Shown here one piece after another: positions 9,918 through 20,727 of a stretch of 64,000 bases of DNA. The notes below the pieces were generated by a model, which saw only the letters and a program-made list of their open reading frames with translations, searched no databases and was not told the origin of the DNA. Made by a program: the position numbers and the translations under genes. Positions within the stretch are counted from its first letter, which is position 1. Each line of letters opens with the position of its first letter. The stretch is taken from positions 160,654,209-160,718,208 of the forward strand of contig NC_055988.1 of NCBI RefSeq assembly GCF_018446385.1, read 5' to 3'. The stretch comes from Zingiber officinale (lineage: Eukaryota > Streptophyta > Magnoliopsida > Zingiberales > Zingiberaceae).

Positions 9918-12183
9918 AATTGTTCTCAAATATTTCCTCTGGTTACTCTTTGCGCAAGACTCGTGTTAGCTATGTGCCCTCGCGCGTGTTTGTTAAACTT
10001 CTTCCACAATCAAGTTTTGTAAGACATTTTAATTATCAACACCTGTTGAAGTTTTATAATTATTAAGTGGTACTCAATCTTAAGCTACTTACACTTCGTC
10101 TAGTAGTAACTAGTTGATTAATTTTGACCGATTTAACACATTATATAAAGTTAACATATTTGTTCTAACTTAAACACTAAGTCAAATACCTATTTGACAC
10201 TGTTCTTTTATAGTGGTTCCTGTTGCATTCCAAACAAATAACACTTGATTTAGGTCTACCTTTCATTTTAAGTCTTCTTTCATTTTCATGTTCTAATTTC
10301 AAAGATGATGTGGTTTCTTCCCTCCTCTTTATAGATTTTTCTTCCCTACAATCAAAGTCATACCTTTTTCTTTTGACTTCAAGTTAGCTTGTAGTATAAT
10401 TCTATTTCATAAAATAATTTATTTATTTTTACAACTAAAACGGCTTCTTATAAAGATACTTTATAAGCATCTTTCCTATGCCTAAAGAGTAGTGTGGTGG
10501 CATAAAGTGTCAAATAAAGAAGCTAGTAAAGTAGTTGCTCAACAAAGATCAATCGATTAGTGGAACAAAATAGCCAATTGAACTAGAACAAAATAAAGAT
10601 TATGAAGGTTGGATGAGAACTTATTTGAAGTCTATATATAGGGGCTTGGATATTACAAATTCTGATTTCTCTAGTTTTTACTTTATTTTCTTAATCTTTT
10701 TTTCTAAGTATTATATCACTGTCTAAGTTTTTTTTAATATAATTTAGATATTGGGGTTTTCTTCGACTAATTCTGAAATTAGACGATCTTTCTCCTCCAT
10801 CTAGTTCATATCGGATGTCTCCTCAGGGCGGTATGATCAGAGTCGTACCTGTGTTCGACGAGGCCTGAAGCGCATATTAAAAAATGACTCTTTTACTACG
10901 ATAAATAATAATAAAGTTCAATTTACAAATAACATATATATACTAAATATATAAATAAACTAAAAATAAATATATTACATCAATAAAAAATTAATAAATA
11001 TTTAAAATAATTATATAAACACTACTCGTCTAACTGTTTTAAAAATAAAAATATTTATCAAATCTGCATAATTCAATTGTCGAACTCTTTCTTTCTCAAT
11101 CGATAATATTGATAGCTCATTTAGTGTATCATATAACACTGAGACCAATGCGGTGGTCGCAGGGTACGTAGCAAGGCGACAAGTAGTAACCACCATGCAA
11201 TTAGGTCGCAGTTCACACAAGTGAATGAGGTAGCGTGCGACAACCCCGTACTACGCAATTAAGTCACGCAAGCAAAGGTCAACTGCTAGCCCGCATCGAG
11301 TGAGATAGTCACTGCGAGAATCGACGCGATTAGGTCGCACAAACGATCCTTGTTGCATGATTAGGTTACAATTAGTGTCATATGCTGCAAGACGAAGAAG
11401 ATGGTCGAAGAAGAAGATTATGATTACCTCTTGTTCCGTGGATCTGTGCCTTGGTAGAAAGAACGCCGAAGAAGAAATCGCGTGCAAAGAAGAGCAACGC
11501 CGGAGAAGAAATTGCGTGCAAAGAAGAGTCATGCGTCGGCATGTGCCTCGAAGCCGTGAGAATAGGTTTAACGGCCATTTAGGGTTTATGTCTCTCATAT
11601 TTTTTTAATATAATTAAAAAAAGGTCATTCATTGGGTTGGGCCCTGAGGCGGTTGCCTCTCTGGCCTCATGGAAGTTATAGCTCTGTGTGATGGTTGAAG
11701 CATGGGGAGTTATCACATGAAGTCTTAGGGTCAAAACTCGGTGTGTCCGAGCATGCCCTCCCTCATATCTTGGCCACTTGCACTAATAGCTAGTAGTTAC
11801 TTGTGATTTACATCCTCCGTGTTGGCCTATGGACGGGTTGGAGGGGATGTTGGGACGAGTGAATCGACTTTTGCCACATGTATTGGGTAAATTTATATAG
11901 CGTATTTGCAAGAATGTTTTCTCCAAATGGGACGCGCAACCAAACGATACTGGGCTTCTGGGTTGGCCGTCGCGCGCGCTTCCCGATTTGTCCTAGTGGC
12001 CGATAGGAAACTTCCGTGGGGTCGGACCAGTCACCCCCAGGGATAGTTAATGAGGTTAACTGGATTTTTCATTTTTTTTATTGAGTAAATTTAGAGTAGG
12101 ACTTATGTATATTCAAAAGTCAACCTCTAAAATATTTATCTCATTTGAAATTCAAATTTCTGTCCTCTTATTACTTCTTCAAA
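9918..12183. other. Anonymous intergenic DNA, probably old repeats
   Basis: No gene is supported. 10400-11000 is very AT-rich. 11130-11580 is more GC-rich with short open frames that look accidental. 11640-12060 contains GC-rich phrases (GGGCCCTGAGGCGG, CAGTCACCCCCAGGG) that look like fragments of a repeat family, which I cannot place. A GAGGCC-type word occurs near 10860 and again inverted near 11670, possibly the remains of an inverted-repeat element. Confidence 0.4.
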
Positions 12184-13522
12184 GCTACATTTGGTGAGGA
12201 GTGATCGACCTTGTAATGTAATCAAGATTACATTACAAGGCTGATTACTTTGTTTGGTACAGTTTTAAATCTGTAATATAATGTAATTTGGATTACAAAA
12301 GATAATAAACTTTTATAATCTGGATTACATTACAATCCTAAGATTTAGACTACGTTTGGTAGAGTGTAATCTGCCATGTAATGTAATCAGAATTACATTA
12401 CAAGGCTGATTATTTTATTTGGTTTAATTTTAAACTTGTAATGTAATGTAATCTGGATTACAAAAGGTAATGAAGTTTTGTAATCTAGATTACAAAGCAA
12501 ATACTATGTAATCCAATTACATTACGAGGTCACCGTTTAACCAAAATTTAAATGTCGAATATACCCCTAGTCCACCGTCGTCGCCGCCCACTGCCATCGG
12601 TTGCCGCCGTCGGCCGCCACTGGCGACCACCACCGGTCGCCGCCGACGACCACCGCCGCGACCACTTCCGCCTACCGCCGGCCACCGCCGCCACCCGCCA
12701 CCGCTGGCCGCCTTTGCTGCCGTCGCCGTCATCGATTGCTGGTGTCGGCCGTCGGCGAAGGAGGCCAACGACGACGGCCGTTGGTTGCCACAAGCTCCGG
12801 CAGAGGATTACATTACAATATTATTACTTTGTTTGGTACAGTTTTAAAGTTGTAATGTGATGTAATCTAGATTACAAAAGGTAATAAAGTTTTGTAATCT
12901 ATATTACAAGGTCAATACCATGTAATCCGATTACATTACAAGGTCGTCATTTAACTAAAATTTAAATATCAAATATACCCCTAGTTCATTTTCAGCATCA
13001 ATAGATCACTGATGTCGCTTACGCCGTTGCCTCCAAGCACTGCTGTCGGTGGTCGGTCGCTGCCTCGGGATGGCGTTGCCAATTGTTGATCGTTGGTCTC
13101 TGCCATCGGCCGCCACCTTCGAGCGCAGTCATATGCTGCCACTGCCGCATGTCATTGTTGGTCGCCACCTCTAGGCGGCATTGCAAGCCACCCCCACTGG
13201 ACGCCGCCTTTGGGCGCCGCTAGCCGCCTATTGCCGGTCACCGACATTGCTACCAGCACTACCGCTGGCAAAGGTGCGGTGGTCGCTGCCGCCGATCGTT
13301 ACCTCCGATAAAGGTTGCAGGATATTTTTGTCATTTTTTAATAATACAAATTATATTCCTTATAAAATATAATGAACACCAAATAAAAAAATTGTAATCA
13401 CCCTTGTAATCAAATATTATATACATTACATTACCAAACATAGTAATATAATCAAAATTACATTACATTACAAAGTTTATTAGATTATAAGCTTGATTAC
13501 ATTACTCCTAACCAAACGTAGC
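12184..13522. mobile_element. Composite TIR element of the GTAATGTAATC type with GC-rich cores
   Basis: The left end GCTACATTTGGTGAGGAGTG and the reverse-complemented right end GCTACGTTTGGTTAGGAGTA match with three differences over 22 bp. Inside, ATTACATTAC words recur in both orientations. A second left-type end (CTACGTTTGGTAGAGTGTAATC) lies near 12350, and a further right-type end (ATTACGCCTAAACAAACTC) lies outside, near 13673-13694. So at least two related copies are nested or fused. Two GC-rich blocks (12560-12800 and 13010-13310) fill the cores, and the ATTTAAATnTCnAATATACCCCTAG segment occurs before each. No transposase is visible. Confidence 0.6.
12560..13315. repeat. Two GC-rich CCG/GCC trinucleotide-biased blocks
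   Basis: 12560-12800 and 13010-13310 are strongly GC-rich islands inside otherwise AT-rich DNA, built of degenerate CCGCCG/CCACCG triplets. Open frames here read as Pro/Arg/Ala/Thr-rich in every phase and are not credible genes. The blocks follow the same short lead sequence, so they are probably duplicated cargo of the surrounding element. Confidence 0.6.
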
Positions 13523-13704
13523 TTTTTATAATAATATAAATGACATTACTTATAAAAGAATAATGAACACAAAATAAAAGAATGTAATTATCCATTACAA
13601 AGATTACATATCTACAACTTTTTTACCAAACATAATAATGTAATATTAATTACATTACATTATATTATTGATTACATTACGCCTAAACAAACTCAACCTA
13701 AGGG

Positions 13705-14890
13705 TGTTGGTGCATGAAGCATCCGACGATTGAACCTATGTTTTGATTATGTCAAAAGGTTCAAGTTAAGTTGTTATTTAATGTGCTTGAATGAGCTTTG
13801 CAGGGAAGTCCTAAGTATTCTTAGGCAAAGTTCCTAACTGCGGTTAGGTAGGTGGAAACCCCTAGGGGGTGGTAACCCTAGGTGGAGGAAAATCTTAAAG
13901 GGCGGCAACCTTAGATCTTAGAGGGTGGTAACCCTAGGTGGTGGAAATCCTAAGGGGGGGTAACCTTAGGTCCTAGGAGGTAGTAACCCTAGATGACAGA
14001 AAACCCTAGGAGGTGGTCACCCTAGGTAAAAAATCCAGTCGGTCTGGAGGACCGGACTGGCATCAGGTATGCTCTCCTGAGTGGAGTAGGTGAAGACGTG
14101 TTCCCCGGAAGAGGGAACAGTAGACGTCAGTTCGACCTAGGGTTTCCGGTCGGAAATCTGAAGTCATAATCGGACAGTCCGGAGACTATCAAAATATTTT
14201 ATTATCAAGTTTATTATGTGCTAACTTTGTTTTACAGGATATATGGTTATTTTGTGGACTAATATATTTTGTAGGGACAAAAGAGCACATTATGCCTCGG
14301 ATGAACAGTACCCGAGGCGCCCTCATGGAAACTTGAGGCACCTCGGACAAGCTTGAAGGCGCATTCAAGGGGTATGGAGGTACCTTCAAGAGGATCAGCG
14401 ACGACTTCTCTAGTACTCATCCGCGCGGCTGACTCGGCAGTGATGGAAGCTCCCTCAAGGGGCTTTGAGGCGCCTTCAATAGCCATTATATACAAATCTC
14501 GACTAGCAGCTCAATTCATCAATTCCCAAGCGATCCTTCTTCCGCGTGCTGCTCAAGAGACGTTCCAGAAGTGCTGTGACAAGCCACCGACAACCTGGAG
14601 CCTCAGTTTTACGATTTCTAATTGTCAGTATAATTTTTAGTGCATTTAATTGTAATATTTAATTATACTCTTTTGCGATATTATAGTTGTTGCCCACCGA
14701 AAGCGATCAACGATCGTGGGCCTTGAAGTAGGAGTCGCCCTAGGCTCCAAACCAAGTAAATACTTGGGTTCTTCTGTGCTGTGTTTTCTTATTCCGCTGC
14801 TCTTTACTCGTACGTTTTTCAAATACGAAAAGTGAAAGCCACGAGCGCTATTCCCCCCCCCCCCCCCCTCTAGCGCGTCTCAATCCAACA
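13705..14890 (+). mobile_element. Solo LTR, copia (Sire-like) type
   Basis: The sequence starts TGTTGGTGC and ends ATCCAACA, with AGGG duplicated on both sides (13701-13704, 14891-14894), or AAGGG if the last A is shared. The start (an ATGAAGC...GTTTTGATTATGTC region) and the later CCTAGG-rich repeats are like those of long copia LTRs of the Sire type in monocots. No internal region or second LTR is present, so this is a solo LTR left by LTR-LTR recombination. It contains a 16-C run at 14853-14868. Confidence 0.75.
13845..14030 (+). repeat. Degenerate GGTGGTAACCCTAGG repeat inside the solo LTR
   Basis: About six imperfect copies of GGGTGGTAACCCTAGGTGG alternate with GGAAATCCTAAGG-like spacers. 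The unit is partly palindromic around CCTAGG. This is a typical U3 repeat and has no coding meaning. Confidence 0.7.
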
Positions 14891-14894
14891 AGGG

Positions 14895-15640
14895 TGTGTT
14901 TAGTTGGGGGTTATGTTTGATAACCTTAATTATCCATCCAAGATTATCAACGAAAATCCTGTTTGGTTTAGATAATCAGTGATTCTCAAGAATGAACGAT
15001 GTCTGCCACATCACTAAAACAACAACAAAAGGGGGAGTATGATTACCTTAGAAAGCATGGGATTTTTCTTCATTTTGGGGTTAACAATAATATTTTTTCA
15101 AAATTACCCTCCTAGTTCTGCGTACGAAGGAGGGCAAGTAGCTGTTAGGCTTGAAAGGAGAGGAGGCACGGAGGGGCGCATAAAGGGATGACTCGTTCTG
15201 CACCGATGGTGGCTTGGTGGGATGAGACGGTGGTGGTGGCAGTGGCGATGGCGGTGGAGGTAGCTTGTGGAGAAGGTTTTGTTCTCCAGCCTATTTGGTG
15301 GGATGAGTGGTGGCGCCGCCGGCGGCGATAGCTTGCGGAGGAGGCAGCACCAGCAGTGGTAGCTTGCAGAGGAGGCAGCGCTAGTGCTGGTGGCTTGCAG
15401 AGGAGGTGGTGTCATTGATCACCTCTGAACAATGTCTTACTATGAAGAGGATATGATGATGGACAGCGACATGGAGACGAGGCTGGTGGTTTGCAGAGGA
15501 GGCAGTGTCAGTAACTTGCAGAGGAGGTGGGATCGGCGGCTTAGGGAGGAGGTGGCACCAACAATCGCATGGGTGCAAGCAGCGAATCAGCAAAAAGGTA
15601 AAAATGAAAAAAGATGGAAAGCTTTAATTATATTTTAAAA
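14895..15640. other. Possible TIR element start with a GC/GGTGGC-rich core
   Basis: Just after the solo LTR, GTGTGTTTAGTTGGGGGTTATG looks like the end of a third TIR element of the same general kind as those at 8894 and 12184. Its matching right end was not found. 15110-15590 is a GGTGGC/GGAGGC-rich block with accidental open frames on both strands. No gene is supported. Confidence 0.4.
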
Positions 15641-15814
15641 ATACATAAGTTTACTTTATATATTATCAACTTATTAATTAATATTATTAACTAAATTTAT
15701 TCTTAAAAAAATAAAATATCAAATTGAAATAAGGGATAATACATTAAATGTTAAATTAGGTTATATTATTACTTAGGGTGGAATCAAATAATATCCAATT
15801 AAATTATATTTTCT

Positions 15815-15861
15815 ATAACCTTAGTTATGTGATTACCTAGTAATCATATAACTAAGGTTAT
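15815..15861. repeat. 22-bp hairpin with a 3-nt loop
   Basis: ATAACCTTAGTTATGTGATTAC (15815-15836) is followed by CTA and then its inverted copy (15840-15861) with one mismatch. It is probably the end of a MITE, since no run of T follows and a terminator role has no meaning in this setting. Confidence 0.7.
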
Positions 15862-16964
15862 GCATGATAATTTAAAGTAAATATATCAATGGAGCATATA
15901 ACTTGCTAAGTAGTTTTTTTTAGCTATCATCGTGTATCTAATCATTCGAGCTGACTAGCTCCACCCCATGGAAGTTTCTCATCGACCTTCAAAGTAAATC
16001 TAGAAGTTCTCACAATAGACAACCCGACTCAATATTCCAAATTTGTCATTCCACTGAAGGAAAATATTCTGCAGTATATCGTAACTAAGAATCAAATCGT
16101 ACACATTTGAGAGACTACATAAGCGCCCTATCATTGTACCATCGCTTGGAGATATCACACTAAAATAAATGTTTTATTTTTATGTAAAATTTATAAATTA
16201 TGCTAGGCTCATAGATTTTTTTTTTAAAAAAAAAATATATTAAATCTAACCGGAAGAGTAAAGAATTATGCTAAAGTGATGTATTAACAAAAAAAAAACA
16301 TTTAAAAGTTGTCCTTACTTAGGTGGTTGCCACTAAGTTATCCATTAGCCTTTAATTAAGAGAGGAGATGATGTCACTCCTCCTTCACGATGACTTAGCA
16401 TAAATTAACACCCAACCAAACCACTCATATATGTTTTTCTTTTCTCACAAAAAGTCAAAAAGAAAAAGGAAAACAAATATTAATTGATCCTTAGCTTCTA
16501 CTTAACCTACTGGCTTGGAAGATTTGGCAGTGTCCCAAAATCACACCAACTAAACCGCTATTGATGGGCTCGGTCAACTCAAATATTTGTGATCTTTATT
16601 TTCTTTGTTTGGATTGACTAAATCTTTGCAAGTAAATCATGTTCACATGAAACTCATACAAAATCTTACACATTATGAATTACTTTTAAAAGTATTTTAT
16701 CAAATAAGTTCGGTAGAAATTTTTTTAAAAAAAAAACCTAATTATCATATTATAAAAAGGACATATCCTTCTTTTTAAGATTTATCAAAATAACATTCCA
16801 CCAATAATTTGAGCGTTCTGCCTTGGAGTAGTTATATACCAAAGCTGTTCTATCATAAAAAATGCATTACCTGTACAATCTTAACTATCTTTCATGAACG
16901 TGACTATTACTACTTACGTATCCGAATGAAACTATCCAAGGTATCTGGCCAATAAGAAAAGGTA
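15862..16964. other. AT-rich intergenic DNA, nothing recognised
   Basis: I see no gene, repeat array or mobile-element end in this stretch. Short homopolymer A runs occur near 16225, 16290 and 16725. Confidence 0.5.
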
Positions 16965-17173
16965 TCGTAAGAATTGGATTACAAGATGAATACATTCATT
17001 CTTAATATTTTTGTCAATTTATTCTAAGGTCGACACGGATAAGATAATCACGGACGGCTACTAACTTTTGGAATAATGACTAACACATAAGGGAGACATT
17101 TATCGAGATTCGAATCCCAGATCTTATGATGATAACATCTTATGCGCTAGCCACTAAACCGTCCCAATGGGAC
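16965..17173 (-). mobile_element. Candidate tRNA-derived SINE
   Basis: Read on the minus strand, 17173 downwards begins GTCCCATTGGGACGG, followed by TAGTGGCTAGCGCATA (17156-17141, like an RNA polymerase III A box) and GGGATTCGAATCTC (17118-17105, an excellent B box). The two boxes are about 35 bp apart, as in tRNA promoters. The remainder does not fold as a tRNA, so a SINE head is the best reading. The 3' end is uncertain and no target duplication was identified. Confidence 0.5.
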
Positions 17174-17390
17174 AAGGATGTGTTAAGAATATTTTCATGT
17201 GAGGATGTTACATGATTGGATGTTCCTAAGCGAGAATATTTCCAAAGGAGGTACGGTGGAGATATTCTCGTTTCTAAGAAGGATGCACAATAGAAATCTT
17301 TTCGAGCGATGATATTCCGAAAGGATGCATGACAAAGATGAGTGCTGGCCTTAGAGGTCGCTTTTGAAAACCTCAATCAACCTGAGGCAG

Positions 17391-17772
17391 AATCTCCTGG
17401 ACCACTTTTGTGGTCCAAGGGATGTGCTACTCGTATTTGCAGTTGAATCATGGTCGCAATCCGACCGCAAATGATTATGATCCCTTCCTGGATTCACTGT
17501 CTCTATCATGTTATAGTTTTTGTTCGGAGTGGGCGGTCGGAGGCCGTCCAGAGGACACCCTCATTTGGCGCCCAGTAACCTGATCATTTATCCACCACCG
17601 GAGGCCTCCGGACGATCTCCGGCCACCTGCTCTGAACAAAAACTATAACCTAATGGGAACGGTGAATCCAAGAAAGAATTGTAATAATTTACGGTCGAAT
17701 CATGATCATGATCCGATCACAAATACGAATAATATATTTTTTAAATCATAAAAAAAATGATCCAGAAAATTT
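17391..17772. mobile_element. Foldback MITE with long inverted arms
   Basis: The left arm (about 17391-17560) and the right arm (about 17585-17772) are inverted copies. Paired segments include TATAGTTTTTGTTC against GAACAAAAACTATA, the ATCATGGTCGCAATCCGA region against TCGGATCATGATCATGAT, and the terminal CTCCTGGACCAC against ATGATCCAGAAAAT. The arms are about 75-80% alike by eye. The whole could form one large hairpin, a possible source of small RNAs. It lies about 1.6 kb upstream of the polyketide synthase gene. Confidence 0.7.
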
Positions 17773-19327
17773 GTGTTCAACCGACCTACCACCTCTTTTA
17801 TGGGAAGGGAAGGTTATCCCGTCATCAATTCAAGAGGTGTAAGCAACTTTAGTGAAAGTTGCCTCAAGATAAGTATTTTAAATGTGTAAGCAACTTTAGT
17901 AAAAGTTACTTCAATATGAGTATTTTAGATATTATATTATAAATAAAATAACAAGAGTCTTTAGTAAAAGCTGATTTAAGATAAAGATTTTGTATGAAAT
18001 ATAATGAGGTATTTTAGGTAGTAAATTGTAAATAAAATAATATTTTAATAATTTTTGAAGTAGTACGTTTTGATCAAAAGTATTTTATTTTAAAAATAAA
18101 CTATTATCATTCTAAATGTGTAAACAGCTTTAATAAAATATTATTGTAGTAGTTTATATTAAAAGTATTTTATTTTAAAAATATATGGTTCTACAGGTGT
18201 AAACAACTAGTAAAAATTAGTTCACGATGATTTGACATATTAATTCAAAATAAAGATATAAGGTTTCCCGTGGAGTGAGAGTATAATGAGATATAATTTT
18301 ACATATTAAATTATAACTGAACATATTATTTTAATAATCTTTTAAATAATTTGATTATTGAGGTTAGTAGAGATGACAGAGACTCGGTCGTCGATGTGAC
18401 GTGACACGAATAATCAATCAATCATTTCCCAATTCAAGCGTGCCCTAATTGTAATCACTACTCTTCTAACGGGACACCGTCCGTCCGTCTTCTCCAACCA
18501 CCAACCGCAGTCGATGTTGACCAAAGAGTCAACATTGGACGGCCACATTTTCCTTTGAGCAAAATGTTTTTTCAATGAACGTCTTTCCTTTATTTATCCA
18601 TTTTTTTTATATGAAAATAACATCCATCAATCTCCTTATATTTATGCAAAGGTCCTCCATTAACTACGGATGCTCCATACGATCGCCCTATAATTATCAG
18701 AAAATCAAATAGATAATTACATGTGAAGATGTTTTTATCTATTTCATTAAAAATCAATCATTGTCCATTTCTATAGTGATCAACTCAGTTATGAAATAAT
18801 ACACAACTACTATTAAATATATTATTTGATATTATTATCTTTCATCATATATTAAATATTAATAATTAAATAAATGAGATAAATCTATATTGAACAGGGT
18901 CTATGGTTGGTCTGTAACCCTTGAATATCGAAGACGTCCTGAATTGAATATATAAATTATATGTTTGTGTAAAAATAAAATTACCGTTGTTATAAGGAAA
19001 ATTTTGTTATAATATAAATATTTTAAACATATTAAGTATGTCTTAGGCTAGCTATGAAAATATAACCGTTATAATGGGTAAGTCCGTCCGATCCAATACA
19101 AATTTTAAATTTGAAATGGTTTTATCAAAAAAAAAAATCGAAATTGATTGTCAAAAACTCAAAACTAATCAAACAATACACTTACACACATAATAAAATA
19201 AAATAAAATAAAATAAAGTGTCCTTTTCTATACAATAAAAAAGGACTCCTCATTGTTTATTTGGCTTTTCCTTTTTGTTTTGTTTTTGCCGTCTACCAAC
19301 TCCGGTTCATTTTCGATCGAACGATTC
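17773..19327. other. Upstream region of the polyketide synthase gene
   Basis: 17830-18240 holds degenerate 50-60 bp direct repeats of a GTGTAAGCAACTTTAGTaAAAGTTnCTTCA unit with TATTTTA spacers. About 870 bp before the ATG, CCAACCACCAACC (an AC-element-like MYB target) is followed by two convergent W-box cores, TTGACC at 18517-18522 and GTCAA at 18528-18532. Such sites suit a stress- or phenylpropanoid-regulated gene, but function is inferred from words only. A (AAAAT)n run precedes 19217. Confidence 0.45.
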
Positions 19328-19335
19328 TATATAAA
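19328..19335 (+). promoter_or_regulatory. TATA box of the polyketide synthase gene
   Basis: TATATAAA is 67 bp before the ATG at 19402, leaving about 35-40 nt for a short 5' UTR if transcription starts 30 bp downstream. It is the only good TATA word in the last 100 bp. Confidence 0.7.
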
Positions 19336-19401
19336 TCGACCAACTCGGAGTTCGGTTTCAGCAGCTAAGACCAGATCGCCGTCTTTGCTTGCTCGCCGGC
19401 C

Positions 19402-20727
19402 ATGGAGACGACCGTTTTCCGAACGACACAGAGCGCCGAAGGGCCGGCGACGATCCTGGCCATCGGCACCGCCAACCCCGCCAACGTCGTCGACCAGAGC
19501 GCTTATCCTGACTTCTACTTCCGGGTCACCGACTGCGAGCACCTGCAGGACCTCAAGGCCAAGTTCCGGCGCATCTGTAAGATTCCGACGATGTCAAATT
19601 ATTGATTGGAAGTGCAGGAAGAAAAAGGAAACAAAAAAATTGAAATCGTCGACGATGTAGGTGAGCGAGCGGCGATCAGGAAGCGGCACTTGTACCTGAC
19701 GGAAGATATTCTGAGAAAGAATCCGAGTCTGCTGGCCCCGATGGCGCCGTCGTTCGACGCCCGGCAGGCGATCGTGGTGGCGGCGATACCGGAGCTGGCG
19801 AAGGAGGCGGCTGAGAAGGCCATCAAGGAGTGGGGCCGGCCCAAGTCGGACATCACGCACCTCGTGTTCTGCTCCGCCAGCGGCGTCGACATGCCCGGCT
19901 CCGACCTCCAGCTCCTCAAGATGCTCGGCCTCCCCATGTCCGTCAACCGCGTCATGCTCTACAACGTGGGATGCCACGCCGGCGGCACTGCGCTCCGCGT
20001 CGCCAAGGACCTCGCCGAGAACAACCGCGGCGCCCGGGTGCTCGCCGTCTGCTCTGAGGTCACCGTGCTCTCCTACCGCGGCCCCGACGCCGCCCACATC
20101 GAGAGCCTCTTCGTGCAGGCGCTCTTCGGCGACGGCGCCGCCGCCCTCGTCGTCGGATCTGACCCCATCGACGGCGTCGAGCGCTCCATTTTCGAAGTCG
20201 CCTCTGCTTCTCAGGTGAAGATTTCGCACAAAATTGATCATTTTATATCGAACAGAGTGAAAATCAAAATCAAAACTTTGACGACGCAGGTGATGCTGCC
20301 GGAAAGCGCGGAGGCGGTGGGCGGCCACCTGCGCGAGATCGGTCTGACCTTCCACCTGAAAAGCCAGCTGCCGGCCATCATCGCGAGCAACATCGAGCAG
20401 AGTCTGGTGGCGGCGTGCGCGCCGCTGGGATTGACGGACTGGAACCAGCTGTTCTGGGTGGTGCACCCCGGCGGCCGGGCGATCCTCGACCAGGTGGAGG
20501 CGCGGCTCGGACTGCAAAAGGAGCGGCTGGCGGCGACGCGGCACGTGCTCAGCGAGTTCGGCAACATGCAGAGCGCCACCGTGCTGTTCATCCTCGACGA
20601 GATGCGGAAGCGGTCGGCGGCGGAGGGCCGCGCCACCACCGGCGAGGGAGACGAGTGGGGCGTGCTCTTGGGCTTCGGCCCTGGCCTCTCCATCGAGACC
20701 GTCGTCCTCCGTAGCGTCCCCACTTGA
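19402..20727 (+). CDS. DCS: Type III polyketide synthase, diketide-CoA synthase-like
   Basis: Exons 19402-19576, 19661-20214 and 20290-20727 join to 388 residues, the usual size of the chalcone synthase family. The catalytic triad is present: Cys163 (in VGCHAGG), His302 (VHPGG) and Asn335 (FGNMQS). The C-terminal GFGPG loop is also intact. Compared with alfalfa chalcone synthase numbering, key pocket positions differ: Thr132 is Ala (131 here), Thr197 is Ser (196), Gly211 is Val (210) and Ser338 is Gln (337). Both gatekeeper Phe positions are kept. This pattern and the overall sequence match diketide-CoA synthase of Curcuma, a cytosolic enzyme that extends feruloyl- or coumaroyl-CoA with malonyl-CoA for curcuminoid-type diarylheptanoids. 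The product in this plant is inferred. The gene is GC-rich against AT-rich surroundings and has a second, unusual intron. Confidence 0.88.
19577..19660 (+). other. Intron 1 of the polyketide synthase gene (conserved position)
   Basis: GTAAGA ... GATGTAG splits the Cys59 codon after its first base, the position shared by nearly all plant chalcone synthase-family genes. It is only 84 bp and contains an in-frame stop (TGA at 19603), so retention would truncate the protein. Confidence 0.9.
20215..20289 (+). other. Intron 2 of the polyketide synthase gene (extra intron)
   Basis: GTGAAG ... ACGCAG lies between codons 243 (Gln) and 244 (Val), phase 0. It is 75 bp, AT-rich against GC-rich exons, and encodes a Lys/Ile-rich insert with no stop in frame. 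Removing it restores the normal family sequence across the junction, so I call it an intron and not coding sequence. Confidence 0.85.

Noticed and set aside
10824..11690. A possible hAT-type element with CAGGGCGG and CAGAGCTA ends
   Set aside because: The ends match only over a few bases and the 8-bp flanks (TGTCTCCT and TGTGATGG) do not agree.
12517..13372. Several Pro/Arg/Ala-rich open frames on both strands
   Set aside because: All phases are open because of GC-rich triplet composition. There are no splice sites or known domains, and the block is cargo of a TIR element.
15104..15638. Open frames rich in His/Pro/Ser or Gly/Arg
   Set aside because: Same reason: a GGTGGC-biased repeat block with no conserved motif.
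17105..17173. A true tRNA gene on the minus strand
   Set aside because: Only the internal promoter boxes fit. The acceptor and anticodon stems do not pair and no mature tRNA shape is seen, so a SINE head is more likely.
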